Source of the DNA: Nocardia sp. XZ_19_385
Lineage (GTDB): Bacteria; Actinomycetota; Actinomycetes; Mycobacteriales; Mycobacteriaceae
Assembly: GCF_015355755.1 (NCBI RefSeq)
Contig: NZ_JACVEE010000001.1
Location: forward strand, 1,240,001-1,304,000
Direction: 5' to 3'
Length of the DNA stretch: 64,000 nucleotides
Below the pieces are notes generated by a model. The model did no database searches, was not told the origin of the DNA, and saw only the letters and a list, made by a program, of their open reading frames with translations. This document shows, piece by piece, positions 52,269-61,509 of the stretch. A program made the position numbers and the translations under genes. The stretch's first letter is position 1, and every line of letters begins with the position of its first letter.

Positions 52269-52856
52269 ATGGCTCTGCTGACCATTGGCGACCAGTTCCC
52301 GGCATACAACCTCACCGCTGTCATCGGCGGTGACCTGTCGAAGGTCGACGCTCAGCAGCCTGACGATTACTTCACCCAGATCACCTCCGACGATCACGCC
52401 GGCAAGTGGCGCATCGTCTTCTTCTGGCCGAAGGACTTCACCTTCGTCTGCCCCACCGAGATCGCCGCGTTCGGCAAGCTGAACGAGGAATTCGAGGATC
52501 GCGACGCACAGGTCCTGGGCGCCTCGGTGGACAACGAGTTCGTGCACTTCCAGTGGCGCGCACAGCATGAGGATCTCAAGACCCTCCCGTTCCCGATGCT
52601 CTCGGACCTCAAGCGTGAGCTCGCGACCGCCGCCGGCGTGCTGAACAACGACGGTGTCGCCGATCGCGCCACCTTCATCATCGACCCGAACAACGAGATC
52701 CAGTTCGTGTCGGTCACCGCCGGTTCGGTCGGCCGCAATGTCGACGAGGTGCTGCGCGTGCTCGACGCGCTGCAGTCCGACGAGCTGTGTGCCTGCAACT
52801 GGAAGAAGGGCGACCCGACGATCGACGCCGGTGAGCTGATGACCGCCGGCGTCTGA
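52269..52856 (+). CDS. ahpC: Alkyl hydroperoxide reductase AhpC (peroxiredoxin)
   Basis: 195 residues with GAGGAGAC before the ATG. Peroxidatic Cys61 in FTFVCPTEI and the resolving pair Cys174/Cys176 in LCACNWKKG identify the actinobacterial three-cysteine AhpC. It reduces hydrogen peroxide and organic peroxides. The usual reductant is the AhpD product of the next gene, which passes electrons from lipoamide-containing proteins. Divergent from oxyR, so peroxide-induced. Confidence 0.95.
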   Translation: MALLTIGDQFPAYNLTAVIGGDLSKVDAQQPDDYFTQITSDDHAGKWRIVFFWPKDFTFVCPTEIAAFGKLNEEFEDRDAQVLGASVDNEFVHFQWRAQHEDLKTLPFPMLSDLKRELATAAGVLNNDGVADRATFIIDPNNEIQFVSVTAGSVGRNVDEVLRVLDALQSDELCACNWKKGDPTIDAGELMTAGV

Positions 52857-52906
52857 GTCCGTCCTACTGATCCAAAATCTGTGAACCGCAAAGGAATTGA
52901 TCAAGA

Positions 52907-53446
52907 ATGAGCATTGAGAACCTGAAGAACTCCCTCCCCGAGTACGCCAAGGACCTCAAGCTCAATCTGTCCTCGATCAGCCGGACCACCGTGCTGAACG
53001 AGCAGCAGCTGTGGGGCACCCTGCTCGCTTCGGCGGCCGCGACCCGGTCGGCGAGCACGCTGCGTGAGATCGCCGAGGAAGCCGCCGACACGCTGTCGGC
53101 GGAGGCGTACAACGCCGCGCTCGGCGCCGCCTCGATCATGGGCATGAACAATGTGTTCTACCGAGGCAAAGCGTTCCTGGAGGGCCGCTACGACGACCTG
53201 CGCGCGGGACTGCGGATGAACATCATCGGCAACCCGGGCGTCGACAAGGCCGATTTCGAGCTGTGGTCGTTCGCGGTGTCCTCGATCAACGGTTGCGGGC
53301 ACTGTCTGGAGGCGCACGAGAAGACGCTGCGTGAGGCGGGTGTCTCGCGTGAGGTGATCTTCGAGTCGCTGCGGGTGGCCGCGATCGTCGCCGGGGTCGG
53401 CCAGGCGGTGGAGTCCACCGAGACGCTGGCCGTGGCTTCGGTGTAG
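52907..53446 (+). CDS. ahpD: Alkylhydroperoxidase AhpD
   Basis: 179 residues. The catalytic C-x-x-C is C130/C133 ([10 protein letters not shown]) with H137 and E118 (FELW), the same numbers as in M. tuberculosis AhpD. It has weak peroxidase activity itself and serves as electron donor to AhpC via lipoylated Lpd/SucB. It is 50 bases downstream of ahpC in one operon, and a strong terminator follows. Confidence 0.95.
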   Translation: MSIENLKNSLPEYAKDLKLNLSSISRTTVLNEQQLWGTLLASAAATRSASTLREIAEEAADTLSAEAYNAALGAASIMGMNNVFYRGKAFLEGRYDDLRAGLRMNIIGNPGVDKADFELWSFAVSSINGCGHCLEAHEKTLREAGVSREVIFESLRVAAIVAGVGQAVESTETLAVASV

Positions 53447-53454
53447 TCGGTCCG

Positions 53455-53498
53455 GTCTCCGGCCCTGTTCCGAAAAGGGATGGGGCCGGAGACATTTT
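53455..53498 (+). terminator. Intrinsic terminator of ahpCD
   Basis: GTCTCCGGCCC (53455-53465) pairs with GGGCCGGAGAC (53483-53493), an 11-bp perfect stem, followed by ATTTT. It is the only clearly Rho-independent terminator with a T-run seen in the window. Confidence 0.8.
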
Positions 53499-53558
53499 CG
53501 CAGGTGCAGGCAGCCGGTAGGCTCCGGGCTGAGCGGTGCATCAGGAGGAGTGGAGACT

Positions 53559-54233
53559 ATGGGCGTGCGGGTCGAGGTCGTGCGGGTATTCACCGATTCG
53601 GTCGGTCGGTTCGGAAACGAGCTGGGTCTGGCGCGGGCGGCCGAGGTCGCTGAGGTGGACCGGCAGGCGCTGGCCGCCAAGGCGGGGTACAGCGAGACGG
53701 TGTTTCTCGAGGACCCAGCCGACGGGGTCGCGAAGGTGCGGATCTTCACCCCCGCCGTGGAACTTCCCTTCGCCGGGCACCCGTCGGTCGGTACCGCGTG
53801 GTGGTTCGCGCAGCAGGGCACACCGGTGCGGGCGTTGCAGGTGCCCGCCGGATCGCTGTCGGTCGAATACGCCGACACCCTGACCTGGATTACCGCGCGT
53901 GGCGAATGGGCTCCCGATTTCGCCTTCCACCAGGTCGCCGACGCCGAGGAACTGGCAGCGCTGCGGCCCGAGGAGTTCGCGGCCGGGCAGCACTACTTCT
54001 GGACCTGGACCGATGAGCACCGCGGGCACCTGCGGTCGCGAATGTTCGCCCCCGCCATGGGCATTGCCGAGGACGAGGCCACCGGCGCGGCGGCGGTCGC
54101 CATCACCGCCCGGCTCCGTCGCGGCCTGGCCATCACCCAGGGCCAGGGGTCGCAGATCTTCACCGAATGGGATTCCGACGGCTGGGTCCGCTTGGGCGGC
54201 CGCGTCGTTTCGGACACCATCGTCGACCTCTAG
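53559..54233 (+). CDS. PhzF-family isomerase-like protein
   Basis: 224 residues from the ATG at 53559 (AGGAGGAG ahead). PhzF/diaminopimelate-epimerase-like fold: VEVVRVFTDSVGRFGNELGL, SETVFLEDPADGVAKVRIFTPAVELPFAGHPSVGTAW, then ATGAAAVAITARLRRGLAITQGQGSQI near the end. The conserved acid Glu of PhzF appears near YSETVFLE. Mycobacterium has a relative (Rv2716) in the same chromosomal neighbourhood. The substrate is unknown for this branch. Confidence 0.87.
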   Translation: MGVRVEVVRVFTDSVGRFGNELGLARAAEVAEVDRQALAAKAGYSETVFLEDPADGVAKVRIFTPAVELPFAGHPSVGTAWWFAQQGTPVRALQVPAGSLSVEYADTLTWITARGEWAPDFAFHQVADAEELAALRPEEFAAGQHYFWTWTDEHRGHLRSRMFAPAMGIAEDEATGAAAVAITARLRRGLAITQGQGSQIFTEWDSDGWVRLGGRVVSDTIVDL

Positions 54234-54255
54234 CCGACGGATCCCACTGCGCCTG

Positions 54256-54292
54256 GGCGAGGGCGGTCTTGTGCAGACGCATCGCCCTCGCC
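54256..54292. terminator. Hairpin between convergent PhzF and DUF3618 genes
   Basis: GGCGAGGGCG (54256-54265) and CGCCCTCGCC (54283-54292), 10-bp perfect arms. It lies 23 bases after the PhzF stop and seven before the end of the opposite gene, so it can serve both. Confidence 0.6.
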
Positions 54293-54298
54293 GTTCGG

Positions 54299-54934
54299 CT
54301 AGCGCTGCTGTCTGCGGCGCAGAATCAACCAGACCACCAAGGCCGCCAGGAGCGCGGCCGCGGTGACCGGGGCCGCCGGTTGGCGGCGGGCGAAGTCGGC
54401 GGCTTGCTTGCCGCGTTCCACGACCGGTTCCGGCGCGGCGGCTTCGGCCTTTTCGGCAAGCTGCCGGACCTGGGCCTTGGCCTGTTCGGTCTTCTCCTCC
54501 ACCGTGACCCGCGCCTCGGCGGCTTGGCGGCGCACTGCCTCGGCAGCTTCGGCCGCCTTCACCCGGGTGGCTTCCTCGGCTTCGGCGGCCTTCCGGGCGG
54601 CTGCCGCCATGGTTTCGGCGGCCTTCACCTGCGCGGTCACCTTGGCTTCGGCGGCCTTCACGCGGGCCGTCTCGGTGGTCTCGACGGCCTTGGCGCGGGC
54701 GGCGTCCGCGGTTTCGGCGGCCTTGTGGCGGGCGTTGTCTTTCACCTCGGCGGCCTTGCGCTGGGCGTTGGCTTTGACGTCGAGTTTGTCGGTGAGCTCG
54801 GAGACGGTCTGCCCCAGCTCTGCTCGCGTCTGGTCGCGGTCGGCGCGCACGGCTTCGGGGTCCGCCGGCACGCTGACGGCCGGTTGGGCCGGTGTGGTTT
54901 CGGCTTCGCCGGGGTTCGGCCGGTTGTCGTTCAT
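54299..54934 (-). CDS. DUF3618 protein with Ala/Lys-rich coiled coil and C-terminal membrane anchor
   Basis: 211 residues. The DUF3618 motif ADRDQTRAELGQTVSELTDKLDVKANAQRKA is followed by eleven or more imperfect KAAEA-type repeats forming a long helix, and a last hydrophobic helix AAALLAALVVWLILRRR. Tail-anchored architecture. The ATG overlaps the stop of the upstream holin-superfamily gene (ATGA). DUF3618 and DUF1469 are commonly paired in actinobacteria and may shape or stabilise the membrane under stress. Confidence 0.85.
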   Translation of the reverse strand: MNDNRPNPGEAETTPAQPAVSVPADPEAVRADRDQTRAELGQTVSELTDKLDVKANAQRKAAEVKDNARHKAAETADAARAKAVETTETARVKAAEAKVTAQVKAAETMAAAARKAAEAEEATRVKAAEAAEAVRRQAAEARVTVEEKTEQAKAQVRQLAEKAEAAAPEPVVERGKQAADFARRQPAAPVTAAALLAALVVWLILRRRQQR

Positions 54935-55344
54935 CGCTTGCTCCCGTCCTTGATGCTTTCGATATCGCGTTTGACGCCTGCCACCGCTTCCTCGGGGACC
55001 GGCGGCACCGCCTGCTGGACGTCCTTCTTGCCCAGCATCGCGAGTACGGCGCCGGTGATCAGCAGCACCGCACCGACGATCAACGCGGCGGCCCATTCGT
55101 TCAACGGGATCGCCAGCGCGAAGATGATCGCCGCGATCAGCGCGGCGCCACCATAGAAGGCGAGCACGGCGCCCGCACCGGCCAAGCCCGCACCCCGCCC
55201 GACCCGTTTGCCTTTGCTCTGCAATTCGATCTTGGCCAACTGGATTTCGTCGCGGATCAGCCGGCTCAGCTGCTCGGTGGCATCGTTGACCAGTTCGGCG
55301 ACCGACCGCTTTTCGGTCGGCGGCACACTATGTGTCTCCGTCAT
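54931..55344 (-). CDS. DUF1469/phage-holin-superfamily membrane protein (chromosomal)
   Basis: 137 residues with GGGAGG six bases before the ATG. A soluble helix (VAELVNDATEQLSRLIRDEIQLAKIELQSKGKRVGRGAGL) precedes two membrane helices and an amphipathic tail. This is the actinobacterial holin-3/DUF1469 group, which is chromosomal and not a phage lysis protein. It is the first gene of a pair with the DUF3618 protein. Function unproven. Confidence 0.85.
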   Translation of the reverse strand: MTETHSVPPTEKRSVAELVNDATEQLSRLIRDEIQLAKIELQSKGKRVGRGAGLAGAGAVLAFYGGAALIAAIIFALAIPLNEWAAALIVGAVLLITGAVLAMLGKKDVQQAVPPVPEEAVAGVKRDIESIKDGSKR

Positions 55345-55405
55345 GGTGGTACCTCCCAATCGTCGGCCGGTTACCCGGCGAGGGGCCGGGCAAACGCGCC
55401 GCCGT

Positions 55406-56206
55406 TCACGCGAGCACCGCACCGACCAACATGTAGGCGGTGCCCAGGTCCATCACGACGTGCGGCACCAGCGCCGAAGTCAGCACCGGCCCGGACGCGT
55501 GTCCGAGCAAATGCCGGCCACCGGTAGCCGCGACCGCGAACGCGTCCATGAGGAACAGCGCCGCGAGCCCGAACGCGACCACCGGCATCGGCCCGGCATG
55601 CCCCGCCGCGGAGTGTCCCGACATCGCGTACCACATGGCCGCGGCTGCCAGCAGGTGATAGCCGAGCGCGACGACTTGTTCGCGGGAACCTTTGCGCCAC
55701 TGCGTGATCCGGCTTACCAACAGTGCCGCGAAGACTACTGTCATCGCGATCAGCACTCCGCGCAGCGCCTCTGGATTCGCACTCGCCGGAAACACGAGCA
55801 TCGCCAGCATGACCAAACACATGAGTAGATGCGCGGCATCGGATTCGTAATGTGCGGCGCCTGCCGCCAGAACCGCACGGTCCTGCTCTGACACCGTCGA
55901 CGGCACCGAATCCTCTTGTCGGCGTGCACTATCCGCACCGGCAGGCCTGCCGCACGGGTCACCGATAACCTCCCGCGCCGCCGTGTTCCAGCGACGCTGC
56001 CCGCCCTGGACCACTACCCGCCCGCCCCCGAACTCTCTGCCGCCCAGCCCTTCTCCCGCCGCCGACCACCCACCGCACCTCCCGGCAGCCCACCGCGCCG
56101 GAGCCGCCAACCGCCCGACCACGATCACCGACGCCACCAGAAACGCACCCACCACCGACCACCGCAACGCGGCATATTCCTGCACGAAGTGCGCCACACC
56201 CACCAC
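55406..56206 (-). CDS. DUF5134 membrane protein
   Basis: 266 residues with a GTG start. Membrane helices are seen near residues 10-35 and five or six after residue 115. The signature SDAAHLLMCLVMLAMLVFPASANPEALRG fits DUF5134, with further His near SGHSAAGHAG and LVPHVVMDLG. About 80 residues between the first helix and the rest are hydrophilic and not conserved-looking, so an internal start at about residue 95 is possible. The role is unknown; conserved His could bind a metal. Confidence 0.7.
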   Translation of the reverse strand: MVGVAHFVQEYAALRWSVVGAFLVASVIVVGRLAAPARWAAGRCGGWSAAGEGLGGREFGGGRVVVQGGQRRWNTAAREVIGDPCGRPAGADSARRQEDSVPSTVSEQDRAVLAAGAAHYESDAAHLLMCLVMLAMLVFPASANPEALRGVLIAMTVVFAALLVSRITQWRKGSREQVVALGYHLLAAAAMWYAMSGHSAAGHAGPMPVVAFGLAALFLMDAFAVAATGGRHLLGHASGPVLTSALVPHVVMDLGTAYMLVGAVLA

Positions 56207-56322
56207 CTCTCATCGCAACGATCGAGGTCCCGCCCACCATGCTCGCACTCCCTCACCCCTTAGGGCACCCTTTCCCCGTAACCCACTCCCGCCCTGCCGA
56301 TTCCGCACGGCGAAGCAGGCGA

Positions 56323-58140
56323 TCAGCGGAGGCGGAAGACCGGGCCGCGGGGATGGAAGGGCAGGGAGGCGCCGCTGGGGATCAGGTAGGCGTGTTCGCG
56401 GCGGACGCGCAGCACGTCGCACTGGGCGTCGGTGATGATGAGGATGGGGCCCTCGGGCGGGAAGTCCTCGGCGCGTTCGAGGAGGCGGATGGCGGGTTGG
56501 AGGATGGTGCCGCCGCGGCCTCGGATGCGGGCGCCCTGGGCGATTTCGTCCACGGGGAGGTAACCGGCGTCATAGGCGGCCGCGTCGCAGTAGATAACGC
56601 GGGCGCGGGGGACGTCGCGGGCGGTGGCATAGGAAGCGATGGCGCCCAGGGCTTTTCCGAGGAGCTGGGTGTCCATGGAGCCGGAGGTGTCCAGGACTAC
56701 CCCGAAGGTGGGGAGGCGCACGTTCTCCTCCGGCCGCACCCAGGCCGGACGCGGGATGTCGGGGGTGGAGGCCTGGCGGCGAGAGGCGCGGGCATAGCTG
56801 CGCTTCTTGTCGACGGTGGGGATGTGTTCGTCGAACCAGCGGGCCAGGGCGGCGTCCCACGGCAGGGGTGGGTGGTCGAGGGCACGGATCGCCTGTTCCA
56901 AACCAGCTGGTACGTAACCGCGTCCGCTGTTCTGGTGGTAGGCGAGGCCGGTGACGAGGGCATTGCGGTAGTACTCGTCGAGGTCGATATAGCGGCCGGC
57001 GCTGCCGGGGTGCGGCAGGGGTTCACCGAGGATGTCGCCGCGGCCACGTCCGCGCAGGGTCGCGAGTTTGCGCAGGCGGCGCATGTCGGTGGCGATCCGG
57101 TCGTAGACCTCTTCGGCGGAGCAGCTTTTCAGGTCCGGGTCGTAGAGCAAGCCCTCGGGCATTTCGCCGACGTTCATCTCCACCAGCCACCCGTTGACCA
57201 CGTAGTCACAGGCGATATTGAACAGGTAGGAATCGCGCCAGTTCGTCCGCTCGCCGTGCCGCAGCGCGGCGTGCAACATTTCGTGGGCGAGGACGAAGCG
57301 CCACTGCTCGGTGTCGAAGCCGGTGAGCGGGTTGATGTAGATCTCCCCCGCTTCGGCGTTGACCGCGGCGATCGAAATATCCCAACCGCGAGCGACATCG
57401 GTGTCGGCGACGATCTTCATCCCGGCCGCCAGCGCACCCAGCAACGGGAACGAGGACACGAACCAGCTCAGTGCCCGATCCCAGGGATTCTTCTGGCGCA
57501 GACCATCTTTCGTGTGCTGACCACCCGCGGTGTCCAGGGCGGCGCGGGCGGCATCGCCGAGGCCGGCGGCGAACCTGGTCGGATAGTCGGCCCGCTTTGC
57601 GGCTTCGACGCTACTGATCAGGAAGTCCGGCCAGTCACCGCGCTGGTAGGCGGCGGGCACGGCGGATTCGCGCCAGCGGGTAGCGGTTTCGTGTTCCTCG
57701 GAGATATTCGGCGCCGCAGGGAAATCCAAAGGCCTGCGCCCGATCTTCATGGTGAACAGATACTGGTCGACCACGGCGCAGCAGGCCGCCCGGTAGGCCG
57801 GATGTGGTTCGGCCTGCTCCGTGTCCCAGCTGCGAGCACGATCCCGCTCGGCGATGATGTTGCCCGGCACCGTGGTTCGTGGATCCAGATGTCCGAACCC
57901 GGCGTGCAGCAGACAGTGCGCGAACACCCACGCCCATTCCGCGGCCTCCGCGCGCCGCTTCGGGTGATAGGCGATGCCGCCACCGGTGATCCGCGCCCAC
58001 ACCTCACGGGGCGTGTTTTCGTCCAGGACATACAGGGATTCGGGCAGGTGCCGGAACGCCAGGTGCGAATGCGCTTCCGCCCACCCCGCTCGCACAGCCT
58101 GTTCCCAGGGGTCGACTTGCCCGCGTTTCTTGCCGCGCAT
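56323..58140 (-). CDS. DUF2201/VWA-like metallopeptidase-related protein
   Basis: 605 residues. A zincin-like motif HEMLH occurs near residue 284 (FVLAHEMLHAALRHGERT), with the usual later FNIACDYVVNGWL. The C-terminal third is a VWA-like domain with MIDAS start LDTSGSM near residue 483 and later acidic loops (VIYCDAAAY). The combination matches DUF2201 proteins, which are always paired with a MoxR-type AAA ATPase, here encoded immediately upstream (TGATG overlap). The pair probably works as a chaperone-like machine that inserts or releases cofactors or remodels targets. Confidence 0.85.
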   Translation of the reverse strand: MRGKKRGQVDPWEQAVRAGWAEAHSHLAFRHLPESLYVLDENTPREVWARITGGGIAYHPKRRAEAAEWAWVFAHCLLHAGFGHLDPRTTVPGNIIAERDRARSWDTEQAEPHPAYRAACCAVVDQYLFTMKIGRRPLDFPAAPNISEEHETATRWRESAVPAAYQRGDWPDFLISSVEAAKRADYPTRFAAGLGDAARAALDTAGGQHTKDGLRQKNPWDRALSWFVSSFPLLGALAAGMKIVADTDVARGWDISIAAVNAEAGEIYINPLTGFDTEQWRFVLAHEMLHAALRHGERTNWRDSYLFNIACDYVVNGWLVEMNVGEMPEGLLYDPDLKSCSAEEVYDRIATDMRRLRKLATLRGRGRGDILGEPLPHPGSAGRYIDLDEYYRNALVTGLAYHQNSGRGYVPAGLEQAIRALDHPPLPWDAALARWFDEHIPTVDKKRSYARASRRQASTPDIPRPAWVRPEENVRLPTFGVVLDTSGSMDTQLLGKALGAIASYATARDVPRARVIYCDAAAYDAGYLPVDEIAQGARIRGRGGTILQPAIRLLERAEDFPPEGPILIITDAQCDVLRVRREHAYLIPSGASLPFHPRGPVFRLR

Positions 58141-59198
58141 CAGCGCCGAGCCGCCAAACGGGGCAGGTCGCGGCTCACCTCGATGAGGAACCAGGCGGGC
58201 AGCACCGGCAGTCCGTCATCGTCGGAGGCGATCACCAATTGCGCGCATTCCACCGAGATCTCGGCGAGTTCGATCAGCATCGTCTTGGCACGCAGGACGA
58301 ATCGGTGTACCGCGGGCGAAACATGTTCGCGTGCACCGGGAAGCTCCTTGATCAACCGCGCGCGGAACGCTTCGGATAGGAAGTACAGCAGGTCCCGGTC
58401 ACTCGGCTCACGCGGCCACTGCGCGTCGCCCTTAAGCACGGCCTCCAGATCGTAGGCGTGCCGGATGGTCTTCACGAACGCCCGGAACCCGGACGCGTGG
58501 CCCACGGTGAGCGTCCCTGAGGACAGCACTTCGAGCATGATGTCGTCGAGATCGTCACCGCAAGAGTGCAGCGCGTCGGAGAGCATGTGCCACCCGCGCG
58601 GGGTGGAGAACGGGGCCTCGGTTTTGGGCGGCTTGGACCACAGGTGGTCCGGGCGCTGGGTCAGGTAGCGCACGATCCAGGGGTGAATGTCGTTGAGCGC
58701 GGCCCATTTCAACCAGTCGTCGACATCAGGGCGCAGGTGCAGGTGCACGAGGCGGTTCACCAGCGCCGACGCCATCGGACGGGCGAGCGCGTTGTCGGTG
58801 GCCCGGTTGCCGGCGCCGATCACGACCGAGCCGGCGGGCAACTCGTAGGTGCCGATCCGGCGGTCCAAGATGAGTGAATAGAACGACTTCTGCACTTCCG
58901 GTGTGGCGGCGTTCAATTCGTCGAGGAACAGGCAGTACGGCTCGGGTCGCGCGATCAGCTCCGGCGGCGCGAAACGGCTCCGGTCGCCGACGATCTGCGG
59001 CACACCGATCAGATCCTCGGGCGCGAGCTGCGTGCCCAGCAGCGTGACGCATTCCAGCCCGAGCGATTCGGCGAACGCTCGCACCAGCGAACTCTTGCCG
59101 ATACCTGGTGCGCCCCACAGGAATACCGGCCGCACCACAGCAACGTGCAGCAGCAACTCCGGCAGCTGGTCCGGGGTTACCGTGACCGTTGCCTCCAT
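58140..59198 (-). CDS. MoxR-type AAA+ ATPase
   Basis: 352 residues from the ATG at 59198, with GGGGGAGG ahead. AAA motifs: Walker A WGAPGIGKSS at 28-37, Walker B YCLFLDELNAATPEVQKSF, sensor 1 GAGNRATDNALARPM and arginine region LVNRLVHLHLRP. MoxR ATPases assemble as hexamers and act with VWA-domain partners. The DUF2201/VWA gene starts in its stop codon, so the two are made together in fixed ratio. Confidence 0.88.
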   Translation of the reverse strand: MEATVTVTPDQLPELLLHVAVVRPVFLWGAPGIGKSSLVRAFAESLGLECVTLLGTQLAPEDLIGVPQIVGDRSRFAPPELIARPEPYCLFLDELNAATPEVQKSFYSLILDRRIGTYELPAGSVVIGAGNRATDNALARPMASALVNRLVHLHLRPDVDDWLKWAALNDIHPWIVRYLTQRPDHLWSKPPKTEAPFSTPRGWHMLSDALHSCGDDLDDIMLEVLSSGTLTVGHASGFRAFVKTIRHAYDLEAVLKGDAQWPREPSDRDLLYFLSEAFRARLIKELPGAREHVSPAVHRFVLRAKTMLIELAEISVECAQLVIASDDDGLPVLPAWFLIEVSRDLPRLAARR

Positions 59199-59285
59199 CC
59201 TTTTCCTCCCCCATTCGACGTTCGGGAGAGTCGACCGTACCCGCGGCGGCATCGGCCCGGCCAGCGAATTTCGCCGGTCGCGCGG

Positions 59286-60326
59286 CTACCGAGCGACCGC
59301 CGGCTGATGGCTGTGCACGGCGAAGTTGCGGGCGAAGTGGCCCGGGGAGACTCCGCGCCACTGCTTGAACGCGTTCGAAAAGCTCGGTGCGCCCGCGTAG
59401 CCCATGCGGTTGGCGACGTCCTCGACGGTCAGGCCGGTGGACAGCAGATCTTCGGCGAGGCTGCCGTAGGTTTCGGCGCACAGCTGGCGATAGGAGGTGC
59501 CTTCCTCGGCTAATCGGCGGCGCATGGTGCGCAGGCTCATGTGCAGGCCGGCGGCCACGTCTTCCTGGCTGACCCGCCCGTGCAATCGGCGCATCAGGAC
59601 TTCGCGCACCGCTCCGGCTATACCTCGGTGTAATCCCCTGCGCTCCAGCAGTTCCGCGCATTCCTTCTCGAACAGCTGCGCCGTCAGCGGGCTCGCCAGC
59701 GGCAGCGGGCGCTCGAGCCCGGCGCCGTCGAACACCAGCAGGTGCGGATCGGCCCCTTCCACGCAGACCACGCCCTGCGGCTCGAAGATCGGACGCAGCC
59801 GGGCGTGCAAGCCGCCCGCGACCTCGATCCGCCGCAGCGGCGGTGGGCCTTCGCCGATCATCGCGTAGTCCACGACCAGGCTGGTGGCGTCGCGCTCCAT
59901 CAGGAAGCCGCGCAGATCGCCGGGCACCTCGGTGTCGTCGTAGAACACCAGCACTTCCGCACCGTCGGTGGCCTGCCAGGCGCGACTGAAGGAGGTCGTC
60001 AGTCCGATGTAGCGGACCGCCAGCGACAGCGCCGCCCGCATGGTCGGGCTGCTCAGAATCGCCAGTCCGTACACGCCGTGCATCGTCAGCCGGTTGCGCA
60101 GGCCGACCTCGATACCCAGCCCCGGCGGGTCGCCGAGCCGGGTGACCAGATTGCGGATCAGCGCGAGTTCCTGCGCGGCGGTGACCTCGCCGGCCGGGTC
60201 GGAGAGCAGTTGCTTGTCGATGCCGGTGCCGCGCAGCAGATCGTCCGGGCCCAGGCCGTGTGCTTCCCCGACCTCGGCCACCACGACCGAGTTCAACACC
60301 GAACGCCGCCACTCCCAGTGGTCCAC
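59286..60326 (-). CDS. AraC-family regulator no. 1 (Arabinose_bd-type N-domain)
   Basis: 346 residues from a GTG at 60326 (protein begins VDHWEWRRS, as in its paralogues). Residues 1 to ~210 are the AraC ligand-binding-like domain: TAAQELALIRNLVTRLGDPPGLGIEVGLRNRLTMHGVYGLAILSSPTM. The C-terminus contains two helix-turn-helices (VSQEDVAAGLHMSLRTMRRRL and VEDVANRMGYAGAPSFSNAFKQWRGVSPG). It is first in a row of four paralogues that share the same orientation and operator. No substrate is known for this group. The gene lies just after a MoxR gene but is not in its operon. Confidence 0.88.
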   Translation of the reverse strand: MDHWEWRRSVLNSVVVAEVGEAHGLGPDDLLRGTGIDKQLLSDPAGEVTAAQELALIRNLVTRLGDPPGLGIEVGLRNRLTMHGVYGLAILSSPTMRAALSLAVRYIGLTTSFSRAWQATDGAEVLVFYDDTEVPGDLRGFLMERDATSLVVDYAMIGEGPPPLRRIEVAGGLHARLRPIFEPQGVVCVEGADPHLLVFDGAGLERPLPLASPLTAQLFEKECAELLERRGLHRGIAGAVREVLMRRLHGRVSQEDVAAGLHMSLRTMRRRLAEEGTSYRQLCAETYGSLAEDLLSTGLTVEDVANRMGYAGAPSFSNAFKQWRGVSPGHFARNFAVHSHQPAVAR

Positions 60327-60344
60327 GCGTCCATAGTTCCCGGC

Positions 60345-60386
60345 TATGGCCGATGTTCGCAAGGTTTTGGCCGAACATCGCATGCG
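60345..60386. promoter_or_regulatory. AraC-type operator A (two direct half-sites)
   Basis: TGGCCG at 60347 and again at 60368, exactly 21 bp apart, with matching flanks (...TTCGCAAG... and ...AACATCGCATGCG). It lies 19 bases upstream of the regulator no. 1 start. Direct repeats 21 bp apart fit binding of one dimer on the same DNA face. Confidence 0.75.
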
Positions 60387-60402
60387 GGAGCGCGGATTTC
60401 GA

Positions 60403-61443
60403 TCAGCGGTGCACGGTGGATCTGTGACTCTGGGTAGCGGCTTCCCGCGCGAACCGGCCCGGGGAGATCCCACGCCACTGCTTGAACGCGTTCGAAAACG
60501 CCGGTGCGCCCGAGTAACCCATACGGTAGGCGACATCCTCGACGGTCAGCCCGGTAGACAGCAGATCCTCGGCCAGGCTGCCATAGGTTTCACTGGATAG
60601 CTGGCGGTAGGAGGTGCCTTCCTCGGCGAGACGGCGACGCATGGTGCGCAGGCTCAGATTCAGCAGTGCGGCCACTTCCTCCTGGCTGACCCGGCCGTTC
60701 ATCTGACGCATCAGGACCTCGCGCACCGAACCCGCCACGCCTTTGTGTAAACCCCTGCGCTCCAGTAGTTCCGCGCATTCCTTGTCGAATTGCGCGGCGG
60801 TCAGCGGGCTGGCCAACGGCATCGGCGCGTCGAGCTCGGCGAGATTGAGTACCAGCTGATGCGGGTCGGCCCGGTCGATAAGCGGTACATCGACGCTCTC
60901 GAAGATCGCCGCCATCCGGGAGCTCAATCCACCCGCGAACTCGAGCCGCACCAGCGGCGGCTTGGCACCCATCACCAGCAGCCAATTGGTCAGTGCCGCC
61001 GCCATATCCCGCTCCAGCAGAAACGCCCGCAGGTCGCTCGGCACGTCGGTGTCATCGACGAAGACCGAGTATTCGTCGCCCTCGACCTGGGGCCACATCC
61101 GGCCGAACGACGTCGTCAATGCGGAATAACGGGTCACCACCCCGAGAGCCTCGAGCAATCTCGGACTGCTCATCAACGCCAGACTGTAGACACCGTGCAT
61201 GGTGAGACGGGTGCGCAAACCAGCCTCGATACCCAGCCCGGGCCGATCGTCGAAACGGGTGACCAGGTTCCGGACCACCGCGAGTTCCTGGGCGGCCGTA
61301 ACCTCCCCCTCTGGCTCTGCGAAAACCGCAGGGTCGATTCCGGTGCCACGCAGGATCTCGTTCCGGTCGGCACCGTGTTCCTGGGCGACCTCGGCGAGAA
61401 CCACCAGGTTCGTCACCGGCCGCCGCCACTCCCATGAGGCCAC
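60403..61443 (-). CDS. AraC-family regulator no. 2
   Basis: 346 residues, exactly as long as no. 1, with a GTG start at 61443 (VASWEWRRP). Same architecture: ligand domain with TAAQELAVVRNLVTRFDDRPGLGIEAGLRTRLTMHGVYSLALMSS, then VSQEEVAALLNLSLRTMRRRL and VEDVAYRMGYSGAPAFSNAFKQWRGISPG. The DNA-binding part is nearly identical among paralogues while the ligand part differs. This implies the same or overlapping operators but different signals. Operator B lies upstream. Confidence 0.88.
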   Translation of the reverse strand: MASWEWRRPVTNLVVLAEVAQEHGADRNEILRGTGIDPAVFAEPEGEVTAAQELAVVRNLVTRFDDRPGLGIEAGLRTRLTMHGVYSLALMSSPRLLEALGVVTRYSALTTSFGRMWPQVEGDEYSVFVDDTDVPSDLRAFLLERDMAAALTNWLLVMGAKPPLVRLEFAGGLSSRMAAIFESVDVPLIDRADPHQLVLNLAELDAPMPLASPLTAAQFDKECAELLERRGLHKGVAGSVREVLMRQMNGRVSQEEVAALLNLSLRTMRRRLAEEGTSYRQLSSETYGSLAEDLLSTGLTVEDVAYRMGYSGAPAFSNAFKQWRGISPGRFAREAATQSHRSTVHR

Positions 61444-61461
61444 AGGTCGATACTTCTCGTC

Positions 61462-61504
61462 TATGGCCGCGATTCGCAAGGTTTTGGCCGAACTCAGTAT
61501 GCGC
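61462..61504. promoter_or_regulatory. AraC-type operator B
   Basis: TGGCCG at 61464 and 61485, 21 bp apart, in the context TATGGCCG..TTCGCAAGGTTTTGGCCGAAC. 18 bases of the core are identical to operator A. Confidence 0.75.
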
Positions 61505-61509
61505 CAAAA

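Noticed and set aside
54931..55344. Prophage holin
   Set aside because: This DUF1469-type protein pairs with DUF3618 in actinobacterial chromosomes and is not next to the LysA-LysB genes.
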